Positions 19,806 to 29,540 of a DNA stretch of 64,000 bases are shown piece after piece (within the stretch, counting starts at the first letter, position 1; every line of letters starts with the position of its first letter). A model generated the notes under the pieces. It did not search any database, had not been told where the DNA came from, and worked only from the letters and a program-made list of their open reading frames with translations. The translations under genes were made by a program, and so were the position numbers. Source of the DNA: Debaryomyces hansenii CBS767. Its lineage: Eukaryota; Ascomycota; Pichiomycetes; Serinales; Debaryomycetaceae. The stretch is from NCBI RefSeq assembly GCF_000006445.2, contig NC_006048.2:496001-560000 (forward strand). Direction: 5' to 3'.

Positions 19806-20019
19806 TGTATTATCTGTGGTATATATATATATATACATATAAACAAGTAAAGTTGTAGTATAGGTGATCCATAGCGTAATTAATTGTATGATAAAATTTT
19901 TGCCGGGTAACATTTTCGATTCTATGAGAAATTCAATTTTTTTCACCGACTTAAACAAGTCCTGTAGTACTATAATACCAACTAGTTCGAAAAGAAGCTG
20001 AGGTTACGATATAGAAATA

Positions 20020-20754
20020 ATGGCTAAACAAAATTTCATTGGGCTTGTTATATCGCAAGGTAAAATGCTGAAAACCGTTAAGGTTAGAGTGCAAACCAAG
20101 GCATATGATACTAAAGTTCATAAAGAAGTCATTAAAAGAAAAGATTACTTGGTTCACGATGAAGGGAACCTTTGTAAAGAGGGAGATATAGTTAGAATCC
20201 AAGCTATTCCTAAGATATCTGCCAGAAAATATTTTGCTATTGCTGACATCAAAATTAACAAAGGTCAGCAATTTGCATTGTACGAATCATTGGCCAAAGA
20301 AAAGGTTGCGAAGGAAGCAACAGAAAAGATCGAGCAATTCTTGGAAAGAAGAAAAGAATACGAGAATACCATCGTCCAAGTTGAGGACTTGAAAACTTTG
20401 GATAAGTTGTCGAATACTTTCCAAAGTGATCCATCTGCAGACAGAGAGTTTCTCTTGAGCGAAATAAATGCCATTAAGGAGAAATACAACATTAAATCAT
20501 GGCCTTCGACTGAGCCGGTATTGAAATTAGAAGTTAATGAGGCTGCCAAGGACTTAACCATACTTCAAAACAGAGTGGATAATATTAAAATTATATTGGA
20601 AAAACTTATGAGTGAAGAATACGCATCTCACCGTCAACAAATATTATCCGACTTATCAAAGACACCGGTTGAAGAACTCAAGCCATTTACCCAAAAGAAT
20701 ATCTTAAGGAAGTTTATTTTAGATCCAAGAAATGAATGCCCGGTTACTTTATGA
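20020..20754 (+). CDS. MRPS17: Mitochondrial small ribosomal subunit protein uS17m
   Basis: 244 residues, like S. cerevisiae Mrps17 (237). The N-terminal 90 residues are the S17/OB-fold domain: MAKQNFIGLVISQGKMLKTV, then DYLVHDEGNLCKEGDIVRIQ, and FAIADIKINKGQQFALYES. A long helical, charged C-terminal extension specific to fungal mitochondria follows. It binds 12S/15S rRNA in the mitoribosome small subunit. The N-terminus itself serves as targeting sequence, as in the S. cerevisiae homologue. Confidence 0.94.
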   Translation: MAKQNFIGLVISQGKMLKTVKVRVQTKAYDTKVHKEVIKRKDYLVHDEGNLCKEGDIVRIQAIPKISARKYFAIADIKINKGQQFALYESLAKEKVAKEATEKIEQFLERRKEYENTIVQVEDLKTLDKLSNTFQSDPSADREFLLSEINAIKEKYNIKSWPSTEPVLKLEVNEAAKDLTILQNRVDNIKIILEKLMSEEYASHRQQILSDLSKTPVEELKPFTQKNILRKFILDPRNECPVTL

Positions 20755-21231
20755 AGCAAATTCCATTCGCAATCTATTCCAACCCTTTTCATATAAATTC
20801 ATTTATATAATCTGTATATAGCTTTCATTAAATTAATGTCATTAGAACTATGAGCTCGTCATTTCTATTGTATTTCAGGATAAAAGAACTTACTCAAGCA
20901 TTATCTAAGTTAAATTAATTCTACAGAATAAAGAAACTCTTTTTTAGATATACTCTTAGTATAAGTCTGCCCTAGAATATACCAGTAGACTATGGTCGCA
21001 TATATATGTATACCAATTCGTATAGTCCTATATTACCGTATTAAATATACTAATGGCTTGTAATTTGTATCCTGTGTATGATTTTAAGTAGATAAGAGAA
21101 ATCCAACGCGTACTATTTTAGAATGGATATGATACATAGATAAGCTCTTATGAATTTCTATTCAGCATTTGATAAAAAATTGAATACAATCAGCGGTTTT
21201 GAGTAGGAGGACTTCAATAGAATTAGGAAAT
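20755..21231. other. Intergenic region, nothing recognised
   Basis: About 480 bp of AT-rich DNA between MRPS17 and FUN26. I see no tRNA, snoRNA box pair or strong factor site. Confidence 0.5.
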
Positions 21232-22632
21232 ATGGTGTCAAATAGTCCTAGATACTCAGAAGAGTCAGCACGACCAGAACATCATGCAATGTATGATCCT
21301 ACAGTATTTCAGATTAATCGTAGATTCAGAATTAAATTATCCCAGTTGAAGTATTTCACATTCACAATAATAGGTATAGCATTATTATGGCCATGGAATT
21401 GTTTTTTATCTGCATCTGCATTTTATTCCGAACGGTTTGAACATTCACCACAGTTAGTTAGAATATACTCGTCGACAATGATGTCCGTATCGACGATAAC
21501 GTCGGCATTATACAATTATTACTTATCTCAAGTACAGGTGGGAGTGAATTACAACCATAGGGTTAATGTTGGGTTTTCTATGACAATTGGGGTTTTCATC
21601 ATTATGGCATTCTCATGCGTTTTGAATGTCTTCATTACGATGGACGACTACCTATTTTTTACAGGGTTGATGATTATGGTGTTCATATCTGCTGCTGCAA
21701 CGTGCCTAGCTCAGAATGGTACAATGGCTACCGTTAATGTCATGGGTAGTTTATATGCCAATGGGGTAATGGTTGGACAGGCAATTGCTGGTGTATTACC
21801 GTCAAGTGCATTAATTATATCAATATTAATCGTTGGAGACAAAAAAGCAGATGCAGACAAGGAGAACCAATACATGGATAAGAATTATGGAGTTTTCATT
21901 TACTACATCACAGCAAGTTTGATAGCTGTGCTTTCAATATCATTATTATATTTCACTAATCACTATAAGATAGAAAGTACTTACAAAACGTTAAATCATA
22001 TGGTCGAGGAACAACAGCCATTGAATAGCTCTGATGACGACTCGGAAGGAGAACCAGAGGTAACACAAAAAAAATACGTTCCATTTATGGTTTTATGGTC
22101 AAAATTGAAGTTAATTGTGCTGACTATTTTCTTAACTTTTGGCATAACCTTAATATTCCCAGTTTTTGCGTCTACTGTTGAATCAGTCCATAAGGATTCG
22201 GACCATACTTTATTACAGCGGAAAATATTCATTCCGTTCATTTATCTAGTGTGGAACTTAGGAGATTTTCTTGGACGTGTTTGCTGTGGTAAACCAAGAT
22301 TGGCGGTTCTTATCAAGAACCCTAAAGTTTTATTGATGTATTCAATAGCCAGATTAATTTTTATTCCGTTGTTCTTAACGTGTAATGTTAATTCTGCTTC
22401 CTCCGGAAAGTCCAATGCTATAATTAATTCAGATACATGGTATATAATGCTACAATTTTTGTTTGGTTTATCAAATGGACAGCTTTGTACCTCATGCTTT
22501 ATGATTGTGGGCAACAATTGTGACACAGATGACGAAAAAGAAGCTGCCGGAGGCTTTACCACAGTATTTTTAAGTGTAGGATTAGCATTTGGTAGTGTTT
22601 TTAGTTATTTGTTGGTCTTAATGATCAATTGA
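21232..22632 (+). CDS. FUN26: Equilibrative nucleoside transporter (Fun26)
   Basis: 466 residues from the first ATG at 21232; the frame is open a little further upstream but without an ATG. The ENT family signature is clear: LKYFTFTIIGIALLWPWNCFLSASAFY in helix 1, then about eleven helices. The conserved PWN motif is at about residues 55-57, and WNLGDFLGR sits in helix 8 or 9. A cytosolic Asp/Glu/Ser-rich loop (about 265-285) separates the halves. Fun26 exports nucleosides and nicotinamide riboside from the vacuole. Confidence 0.92.
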   Translation: MVSNSPRYSEESARPEHHAMYDPTVFQINRRFRIKLSQLKYFTFTIIGIALLWPWNCFLSASAFYSERFEHSPQLVRIYSSTMMSVSTITSALYNYYLSQVQVGVNYNHRVNVGFSMTIGVFIIMAFSCVLNVFITMDDYLFFTGLMIMVFISAAATCLAQNGTMATVNVMGSLYANGVMVGQAIAGVLPSSALIISILIVGDKKADADKENQYMDKNYGVFIYYITASLIAVLSISLLYFTNHYKIESTYKTLNHMVEEQQPLNSSDDDSEGEPEVTQKKYVPFMVLWSKLKLIVLTIFLTFGITLIFPVFASTVESVHKDSDHTLLQRKIFIPFIYLVWNLGDFLGRVCCGKPRLAVLIKNPKVLLMYSIARLIFIPLFLTCNVNSASSGKSNAIINSDTWYIMLQFLFGLSNGQLCTSCFMIVGNNCDTDDEKEAAGGFTTVFLSVGLAFGSVFSYLLVLMIN

Positions 22633-22767
22633 TACGATATATAGCGTTACATAGATGCAAATACTGAATTTGAGCAAATCACGATTTTTATGCGATTCAC
22701 ATCAAATACCAATAATTCGGAAACCTATACTTCATTCTTTTGAACTATACGTTTTGATCCGATAATA

Positions 22768-25551
22768 ATGTCATTTTGGGATAATAATAAAGACACTTTT
22801 CTTGCCGCTGGAAAAGCCACGGCTAAAGGAATTGGGACAGGTACTAAAGCTTTAGGAAAAGCAGGGTACAGAACATACAAGAATAGTCAAGGTGAAAGAA
22901 GGGGAGTTCCAGATAATGAAGCAGACAAAGCAGAAAGATCTAGTTATGAAACTAGGAATAACACAAATACAAGTGCTTATTCAGGTGCCTATTCAGGTTC
23001 AAATACAGGTTCAAATACAGGTTCAAATTCGGGAACAAGTTATTACCAGAGCCAACCTAGACATGTTGACGTCAATGCATATCCGCTCCCGCCTAAAAGG
23101 GTTGCGGGACCTGGAGAAGTAAGACCTTTGGGCCATCAGGATCAAGGTCAGCAACATCAGCAGATGCAACAACCTCAACAACATTATTCTCAAAATGCGC
23201 AGTATTCTCAGGCTCCATATCAACCTCAACAACCTCAATATCCTCAACAGCCTCAACAACCTCAATATCCTCAGCAGCCATATTCCCAAGATACACAATA
23301 TTCCCAGGCTCCATACCATCCGCAACAACAGATTCAACCACAACCACTTACAGAAGGAGAAAGACCAATTCCTACGCCCCCAACACAAGCGGGAACTCAA
23401 CCTCAATTTCAGCCCCAGCTTCAGCAATACCAAAATGGGCACATACAGCAATCCCATCCGGCAGAAACCCAGCAACCCACGTACCAAGTAGAACAGCAGC
23501 AACAATCATACCTGACCGAACCGCAACAACAACTTCAGCAGCCTATCTTCCAACCTCAACCACAACTGCAAGATCCCTACCAACAGTCTCCGGAAGCAAA
23601 TGATTCGAACCAGCGTCCACCAGCATATGATGATAGCCAATTGCAAAATACTCAGCAAGAACCTACGCAAGTAGATAGCGAACCTGTTAAGAAATCTTTA
23701 CCTGATCCTTCCCTGTTTGCGCCACCCCCAATTCATAAAAACAGAGGAGTTTCAGAACCATCGGATTCTGCATCTTATAAGAAGACCGGAGTTAGTGGAA
23801 AACCATCCCATGTTGGTAAACATGGAACTTCGACTACTCCAAAGCCCACCACTTTGGATATGGATCCTTCAAAAATAGGACAGCCTCCTCCCAAACCATA
23901 TAGAGAAAATTCCGAAACTACGCTTAACTCGGCTTCATCAAACGTTCGACAAACTCCACCATTGCCTACTCGTCAATCGAGTAACACAACCCAAAACCAG
24001 TTGCAAACTACGTCTACCCCTGTTCCTCCACCTCGGAGCAATACTGCGAGCGTAAATTCTACGTCTTCTCAAGCATCTAGTTTACCGGCTCCTCTACCAT
24101 TACCAGACAACACTGGTTCTGAGGGTTCTCAAAAGAAAGCGCCACCTCCGAAACCTATAAAGAAGCCCATGCAATTAACTTCTGATGGATCTTCGAGAAA
24201 CGCAGAACCCGATACACTTAAACAAGAACCAAAAAATTACATGCCTAACTTTGCAGAAGAAATTGCTTTACGAAAAAATACGAATAGTAGTTTAAGTGGT
24301 AAGGGTAATTTAAATTCAGAAGACTTTAATTCAGAATTGAATAGTAAATTAGAACCAGTTAATTTTGAAAACCATGCAAAACCGGAGCCCTCTGATGCCA
24401 CTCCTTCTTTGGTGAAGCCAAAGCCGAAGGTGATGCCTAAGCCAAAAATTGGTCCAAAGCCTTCTATTTCACCCAAACCAGAGACAAAAGGAAAGCCTAT
24501 AATTAAATCCAAATCTGAAATAAAGGCCAAACCTGATCTAAAACCGAAACCAATCATTGGAACCAAGCCTGTAACGGTATTCGGTTCTAAGAAAATTGGG
24601 AATGATATGCCCATTTCTGACTCGCCTAGTAATCTACATGTCAACAAATCTAACACTCCTCCACCACCAATTCCGAGACCTCGAAGTGCTGCATCTAATA
24701 CTTCCACTCCACCACCTCCACCTCCATCAAGGAATTACAGACGAGCTAAGGCAGCAGCTCCTCCAATTGAACTGGGCCCCCCAAATCTTGATTTACAGTT
24801 GTCAACAGGCTGGTTCGCAACCACCTCGGGGCCAATGGTATTACCTAAGGATTTGTCCGGTCTTAACTACAATACCTCTTATCTGTATGTTACTCGTGGT
24901 TCTGATAAATCCCATACTAGAAATATTAATTTAAGGCTACGTGATTTGGCTATAATCTCTTACGCCATTACCTGGCTGAATGATAATATCAACAATGCAA
25001 AAATGGAAGTCACTAAATTTATTCCATCTCCAATATCAAATAAAATACCGACCGTGGATGAATTAGTTGCTAACCAAAATAGGTTTGGCGAATACGTAGC
25101 TTCATGGAGTGAGAATAAAATGGGCCAGAAAGTTGGAACTGGAGAGTGCTGGGATCTTGCTCGTGATGCTTTGCTAAAGGGATGTGGAAAACATGCCTTT
25201 GTCTCAACTTATTATCACCATGGTTATCCTATAATTCTGCTTCAGGGTTCTGAAAATGGTGTTTCATACGTTGATGGAAAATCACCTTTAGATGAATTGA
25301 GAAGAGGTGATATTTTGCAATATACTTCATGTATATTTAAGGATAAAATTCGTGGATCGGTGAGCACTGTGGGTAATCCAGATCATACATCAGTGGTATT
25401 GGAAAATACGGGAGATAAATTGATAATAGCAGAACAGAACATTAATAATTTGAAGATAGTAAAGAAAACGGAAATTTGCCTTCAAAACTTAACCCAAGGT
25501 ATTGTGGTTGGATATAGACCGATGCCGGCTGGATGGGGAGGAAATTTGTAG
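22768..25551 (+). CDS. AIM3: Actin-patch protein Aim3 with C-terminal cysteine-protease-like domain
   Basis: 927 residues. The N-terminus MSFWDNNKDTFLAAGKATAKG..LGKAGYRTYK matches Aim3. Residues about 115-290 are Gln/Pro/Tyr-rich, and the middle is a series of Pro-rich and Lys-Pro stretches suited to SH3 binding (about 310-670). The last 260 residues form a folded domain shared with Bbc1: GECWDLARDALLKG with Cys794 and GNPDHTSVVLEN with His873, reminiscent of NlpC/P60 or CHAP peptidases. Aim3 is found at cortical actin patches with Rvs167. Whether the Cys/His pair is active is unknown. Confidence 0.88.
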   Translation: MSFWDNNKDTFLAAGKATAKGIGTGTKALGKAGYRTYKNSQGERRGVPDNEADKAERSSYETRNNTNTSAYSGAYSGSNTGSNTGSNSGTSYYQSQPRHVDVNAYPLPPKRVAGPGEVRPLGHQDQGQQHQQMQQPQQHYSQNAQYSQAPYQPQQPQYPQQPQQPQYPQQPYSQDTQYSQAPYHPQQQIQPQPLTEGERPIPTPPTQAGTQPQFQPQLQQYQNGHIQQSHPAETQQPTYQVEQQQQSYLTEPQQQLQQPIFQPQPQLQDPYQQSPEANDSNQRPPAYDDSQLQNTQQEPTQVDSEPVKKSLPDPSLFAPPPIHKNRGVSEPSDSASYKKTGVSGKPSHVGKHGTSTTPKPTTLDMDPSKIGQPPPKPYRENSETTLNSASSNVRQTPPLPTRQSSNTTQNQLQTTSTPVPPPRSNTASVNSTSSQASSLPAPLPLPDNTGSEGSQKKAPPPKPIKKPMQLTSDGSSRNAEPDTLKQEPKNYMPNFAEEIALRKNTNSSLSGKGNLNSEDFNSELNSKLEPVNFENHAKPEPSDATPSLVKPKPKVMPKPKIGPKPSISPKPETKGKPIIKSKSEIKAKPDLKPKPIIGTKPVTVFGSKKIGNDMPISDSPSNLHVNKSNTPPPPIPRPRSAASNTSTPPPPPPSRNYRRAKAAAPPIELGPPNLDLQLSTGWFATTSGPMVLPKDLSGLNYNTSYLYVTRGSDKSHTRNINLRLRDLAIISYAITWLNDNINNAKMEVTKFIPSPISNKIPTVDELVANQNRFGEYVASWSENKMGQKVGTGECWDLARDALLKGCGKHAFVSTYYHHGYPIILLQGSENGVSYVDGKSPLDELRRGDILQYTSCIFKDKIRGSVSTVGNPDHTSVVLENTGDKLIIAEQNINNLKIVKKTEICLQNLTQGIVVGYRPMPAGWGGNL

Positions 25552-25697
25552 TTATCTTGGAATATATCTGATCTATATAAAATTACATAGAAGAATCCAT
25601 TTTTTTGTCGCAACTCCAGTAAATTGAAGTAAAAATATTTTTGAAAATTTATAATCTAATACGTAGAATTTAATTTTCGATCTTATTTTGAACTAGG

Positions 25698-27464
25698 ATG
25701 ACCACTGAAGGACTAGTAGTTCCAGCATTGTCTACTCAACAAGATGATTCTACGTTTGAGTTTGATAAAGTTTGTTCCAAGACCGTTGTCAGAAGTCATT
25801 TGGGCCTTCCGAATGATGCAACCGATGATCAAGTCATAAAGAGAATTAGAGAATATTACAACATTAGTGAAATATGTAATTTTTTGAAGCAAAAAGTCGA
25901 AGGGCATGAACTTGACATGATCCCCAAATATAAACATGTTACGCTTCAGTTTCCAGATTCTTTGATTTGCGATTCTGCTTCTATTGTACATGAACTACAA
26001 AGAGAATTAGGACTTATGCCTCGCACCGAGGATTCTAGCGAAGTCAAGTGTTCTGCTGATAGTTGCTGTAAGACGGGTAAAGTTGAATCTCCTTTATCTC
26101 AAAAGCTTTGGATATTAGCAGATACATCATATTCATCATGCTGTATTGATGAAGTCGCAGCTGGCCATGTTAATAGTGATCTTGTTATACATTTTGGTGA
26201 TGCCTGTCTTAATGTTGTAGAATCATTGCCAGCAGCATATGTGTTTGGTAAGCCAAGCTTGAAACTTGATAGTGTGATTACTCAATTTAAGGAAATTTAT
26301 GCAAATAGAGATCTGAAAATATTGATTATGGCAGATGCGCCACATACACAGTCTTTGAATCAATTATACAATATTTTAAAACCTGAGTATCCAAATTTGG
26401 CTTACGCAGACTTGTACTTAAATCCATCGTCTAATGCAAGTATTATTGGCTACGACCCTTGCCCATCTCAAAGTTCGATTTTGAATGTCTTGAATAGAAC
26501 GATTATCGGGTTAGATAATGGCGATATAGATACTGATATTGATACTATTTTATTAGAGCATGATCTATTTCATATAGAGGTTCCTGCTGTTCCACGTTTA
26601 TTGCAGCTCACAACTAGATTTCAATCGGTCACTACGTTTGAACCAAAATCTGGATTGGCATCCCAAGGCCCATACCCTAAATTAATGCGTCGTTATAGAT
26701 ATATGCATATGGCTCGTTCAGCAGGTACTGTTGGTTTATTGGTGAATACTCTATCTTTGGCGAATACAAAAACTTTGATAAATAAAATAGGTCAGAAAAT
26801 TAAAGAGGCCGGGAAAAAGCATTACGTATTTGTGGTTGGAAAGCCTAACGTAGCGAAGTTGGCTAACTTTGAAAATATTGACATATGGTGTGTTTTAGGT
26901 TGCGACCACCAAGGGATTATTATAGATGAGAATAATGAATATTACAAGCCCATTGTTACTCCTTATGAATTATTGTTGGCATTAAATAAAGATCAGAATT
27001 GGAGTGGAAAATGGGTTACTGATTTCAATAAGGTACTAGAAGATATGAGTTTAGAAGACGAGAGAAACAAGCAAGAGATTAATGATGGAAGTGATAATAA
27101 TGAAGAAGATTCTGATGATGAAGCTCCAGAATTTAACCCTGTTACTGGCCAGTATGTTAGTACGTCTAAACCATTAAGAAAATTACACCATTTACAAATC
27201 TCTTCTCAGGAACAACACCCTGAATTAGATAATGAGGGATCTCAAGATTTAGTGAAGAAGTTTTCTAGTGCTGTTGCAATTAAGGATACCGTATCTACAT
27301 CTGCTATGCATTTACAAACGAGGCACTGGACCGGTTTAGGAAGTGATTTTCAGCAAAATGATAGTGACGAGGAAGCAAATAACGAAGATGGTGCCCTTGT
27401 TGAAGACGGTAGAGCAGGAATCGCAAGAGGTTACGATTATGATAGAGAAACAAAATTTCAATGA
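25698..27464 (+). CDS. DPH2: Diphthamide biosynthesis protein 2
   Basis: 588 residues, with the Dph1/Dph2 family blocks YKHVTLQFPDSLICDSASIVHEL, LADTSYSSCCIDEVAAGHVNSDLVIHFGDACL, KLMRRYRYMHMARSAGTVGLLVNTLSL and the C-terminal WTGLGSDFQQN. Dph2 pairs with the radical SAM-like [4Fe-4S] enzyme Dph1 to transfer a 3-amino-3-carboxypropyl group to the His of elongation factor 2, the first step of diphthamide formation. An acidic linker (about 455-480) is typical of fungal Dph2. Confidence 0.95.
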   Translation: MTTEGLVVPALSTQQDDSTFEFDKVCSKTVVRSHLGLPNDATDDQVIKRIREYYNISEICNFLKQKVEGHELDMIPKYKHVTLQFPDSLICDSASIVHELQRELGLMPRTEDSSEVKCSADSCCKTGKVESPLSQKLWILADTSYSSCCIDEVAAGHVNSDLVIHFGDACLNVVESLPAAYVFGKPSLKLDSVITQFKEIYANRDLKILIMADAPHTQSLNQLYNILKPEYPNLAYADLYLNPSSNASIIGYDPCPSQSSILNVLNRTIIGLDNGDIDTDIDTILLEHDLFHIEVPAVPRLLQLTTRFQSVTTFEPKSGLASQGPYPKLMRRYRYMHMARSAGTVGLLVNTLSLANTKTLINKIGQKIKEAGKKHYVFVVGKPNVAKLANFENIDIWCVLGCDHQGIIIDENNEYYKPIVTPYELLLALNKDQNWSGKWVTDFNKVLEDMSLEDERNKQEINDGSDNNEEDSDDEAPEFNPVTGQYVSTSKPLRKLHHLQISSQEQHPELDNEGSQDLVKKFSSAVAIKDTVSTSAMHLQTRHWTGLGSDFQQNDSDEEANNEDGALVEDGRAGIARGYDYDRETKFQ

Positions 27465-27477
27465 AATTGATTGCATG

Positions 27478-27558
27478 TTTTAGTATAATATAATATAATG
27501 TAATATAATATAAAATAATGTACTGTAGTATATTAAATAATATAGTATAATATAATAG
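27478..27558. repeat. TATAA-type low-complexity repeat
   Basis: About 80 bp of degenerate (A)TATAAT units with a few interruptions. It fills most of the 104 bp between the DPH2 stop and the TDA5 start, so the DPH2 terminator and TDA5 promoter must overlap it. Confidence 0.8.
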
Positions 27559-27568
27559 ACATTTAATA

Positions 27569-28736
27569 ATGCGTCTTTCTTCGCTGCAATTTATTTCACT
27601 GATAATGCGATTATCAAAAAGTGAAAAATTGAAATTAGAATGCTTGAATCATGAGATTGTTAGTTGCAATATGAATCTTGACAAATTCATTATTGGACTA
27701 TGGCGTTCAGCAAAATACTTTTTGGCCATAGTTTTATTTCTAAGGTATGTATGTTAGTTGTCTAGCTAAACTAATGGCATAAATCTAACTCAATTTTAGC
27801 ATATTCGATGGTTTTCATTGGAAATATAATGTCACTACGATACTTCTAGGTTTCTGCATATGTCTTCATGGGTTCAGTAAAAAGTACAAAATTCTCCCCA
27901 TATTTAAAGCAATCGATGAAATGGATATTGCATTAATTACTGGGGGATCTAGAGGGCTAGGACTTGAAATTGCCAAAGAATTAATACTTCAAAAGAAAAT
28001 AGGCAAAGTCATAATCTTGGATATAATTAGTCCTGAATTCCAATTTATTGATAAAGACTTGTCTAAAATAGAATATCATAAATGTGATGTGGGGAATAGA
28101 AGGGAACTTCAGTTTGTAATAGAGAAAGTCATAGAGAATTTGAACAACCAAAAAAAAAACATTAGCATATGCATTAATAATGCAGGTATAAGACACAACG
28201 AATCTTTATTGAGTTTATCTCAGGAAAAAATTGACTCTATTTTCAATGTCAATACTATGTCTCATATACTAGTTTTAAAGGCTATCTTAAAAAACCATGT
28301 GGAAGAAGTTATTCCTAGAGAACTTACGAATAATAATCTATTCATTGTTTCAGTATCATCTATATTAGGTACGCTTGCACCTAAGAATTTGTCTATCTAT
28401 TCTGCATCTAAGGCAGCCATAATTCAAATACATGAGGCTCTAACCCAGGAAGTATCACATTTGCCAATGATTAGGCTATTATTGGTGACTACGGGCCAAT
28501 TAACTACAAGCATGTTTGGTGATGTAATACCTCCAATGAAATTCCTTGCACCCGTAGTCAATCATATTGATTTAGCAAAAGACGTCGTATGTAAAATAGA
28601 AAAAGGTGAAAAGGGTGTGTTATGTGCTCCACTTTATGCAAACTTCTTGCCAATTGTTAAATGCTTGCCAATATTTATGCAAGACTACTGTAGATGGTTT
28701 TCAGGTATCGATACTCAGATTAAAGAAAATCAATGA
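27569..28736 (+). CDS. TDA5: Membrane-anchored short-chain dehydrogenase Tda5, spliced
   Basis: Two exons: 27569-27744 and 27800-28736. The 55-nt intron has GTATGT at 27745, a TCTAAC branch at 27784-27789 and TTTTAG at the end. Joining keeps frame (AG|C) and gives about 370 residues. The N-terminus holds two hydrophobic segments (WRSAKYFLAIVLFL; NVTTILLGFCICLHGF). The SDR fold follows: cofactor motif ITGGSRGLGLEIAK, INNAG, a catalytic Ser region and YSASK. S. cerevisiae TDA5 (YLR426W) is likewise an SDR with an intron and is next to MAG2, and the MAG2 homologue is two genes away here. Substrate unknown. The first ATG could instead be Met13. Confidence 0.8.
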
Positions 28737-28788
28737 GTTATACATGTAAATACTTTATTTATTAGATGGTATAATATACACCATATAT

Positions 28789-29392
28789 TCAATTACTCTT
28801 CTTGTTGATTTTATCCAATTCATTCTTAAGCAATCTAGTTAATTCGTCTTGTTTATAATATCCGAAAGCATCAAAAACTTTCATAAATTCAAAGCTAGTG
28901 ACAATGGCCAAACTCTCTTCATCATTAAATCTAATTTTCAAGTGGTATATTGGATCGTACTTATTTGTCCATGTCGCAACCAGTATCTTTTTATTGGAAT
29001 CGTCGTAACCAATGTACTTGACGTTCTTATACTTCTTTGTCGATGTCAAATAGAATAAAATTCCACTGATTAAAAAATAAAGAATTACCGAGAGTACTGT
29101 GACATTATAAGTTTTCTCGAATCCAAATTTTTTATCCACCACGTATAATAAACCAGCTATCACAACAGTCAGATATCCTAAAGCTAGCTTCGTATCTATT
29201 AAACTGAAGGATTGTGTATATCCCAATTCTGATAATGATGCATGTAAATTATCATCACACGTAGCACGTAATTGAACAATTGAGCTAATTCCGGTTAGTT
29301 TTTCATGATCCTAATTTAATCTACCAGGTAAAGTAGATCTATTAACAAACTTTGATAACATACTTCAAATTGGTCTTCTTGATGGCTGACAT
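28789..29392 (-). CDS. SPC2: Signal peptidase complex subunit Spc2, spliced
   Basis: Exon 1 is 29364-29392 (29 nt) and exon 2 is 28789-29284. The 79-nt intron (29285-29363) has GTATGT, an AACTAAC branch at 29294-29300 and ATTAG. The join yields 174 residues starting MSAIKKTNLNSIVQLRATCD, which aligns with the N-terminus of S. cerevisiae Spc2 (178 aa). Two transmembrane helices follow (ALGYLTVVIAGLLYVV; VTVLSVILYFLISGILFYL), then a cytosolic domain. Spc2 is an accessory ER subunit linking signal peptidase to the Sec61 translocon. Without the small exon the protein would lack an ATG and about 30 conserved residues. Confidence 0.9.
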
Positions 29393-29540
29393 CGTTTACT
29401 TATTAATTGATATAGTATGTCAAAAAGTGTATAGGCGACAGCTTAAGCATATTGATCGCAATATTGAGCGACATTTGAAAACGACATTTAGGTATAACGT
29501 ATATTTTAGAGTCACAACACTATATAAATGCATTGTAGAA

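Noticed and set aside
21184..21231. Extra 5' exon for FUN26
   Set aside because: The frame is open before the first ATG, but I found no convincing 5' splice site or ATG exon; the ATG at 21232 gives a normal transporter.
23023..24707. Antisense frames opposite AIM3 (Leu-rich 160 and Gly-rich 156 residues)
   Set aside because: They are shadows of the Gln/Pro- and Lys/Pro-rich repeats of AIM3.
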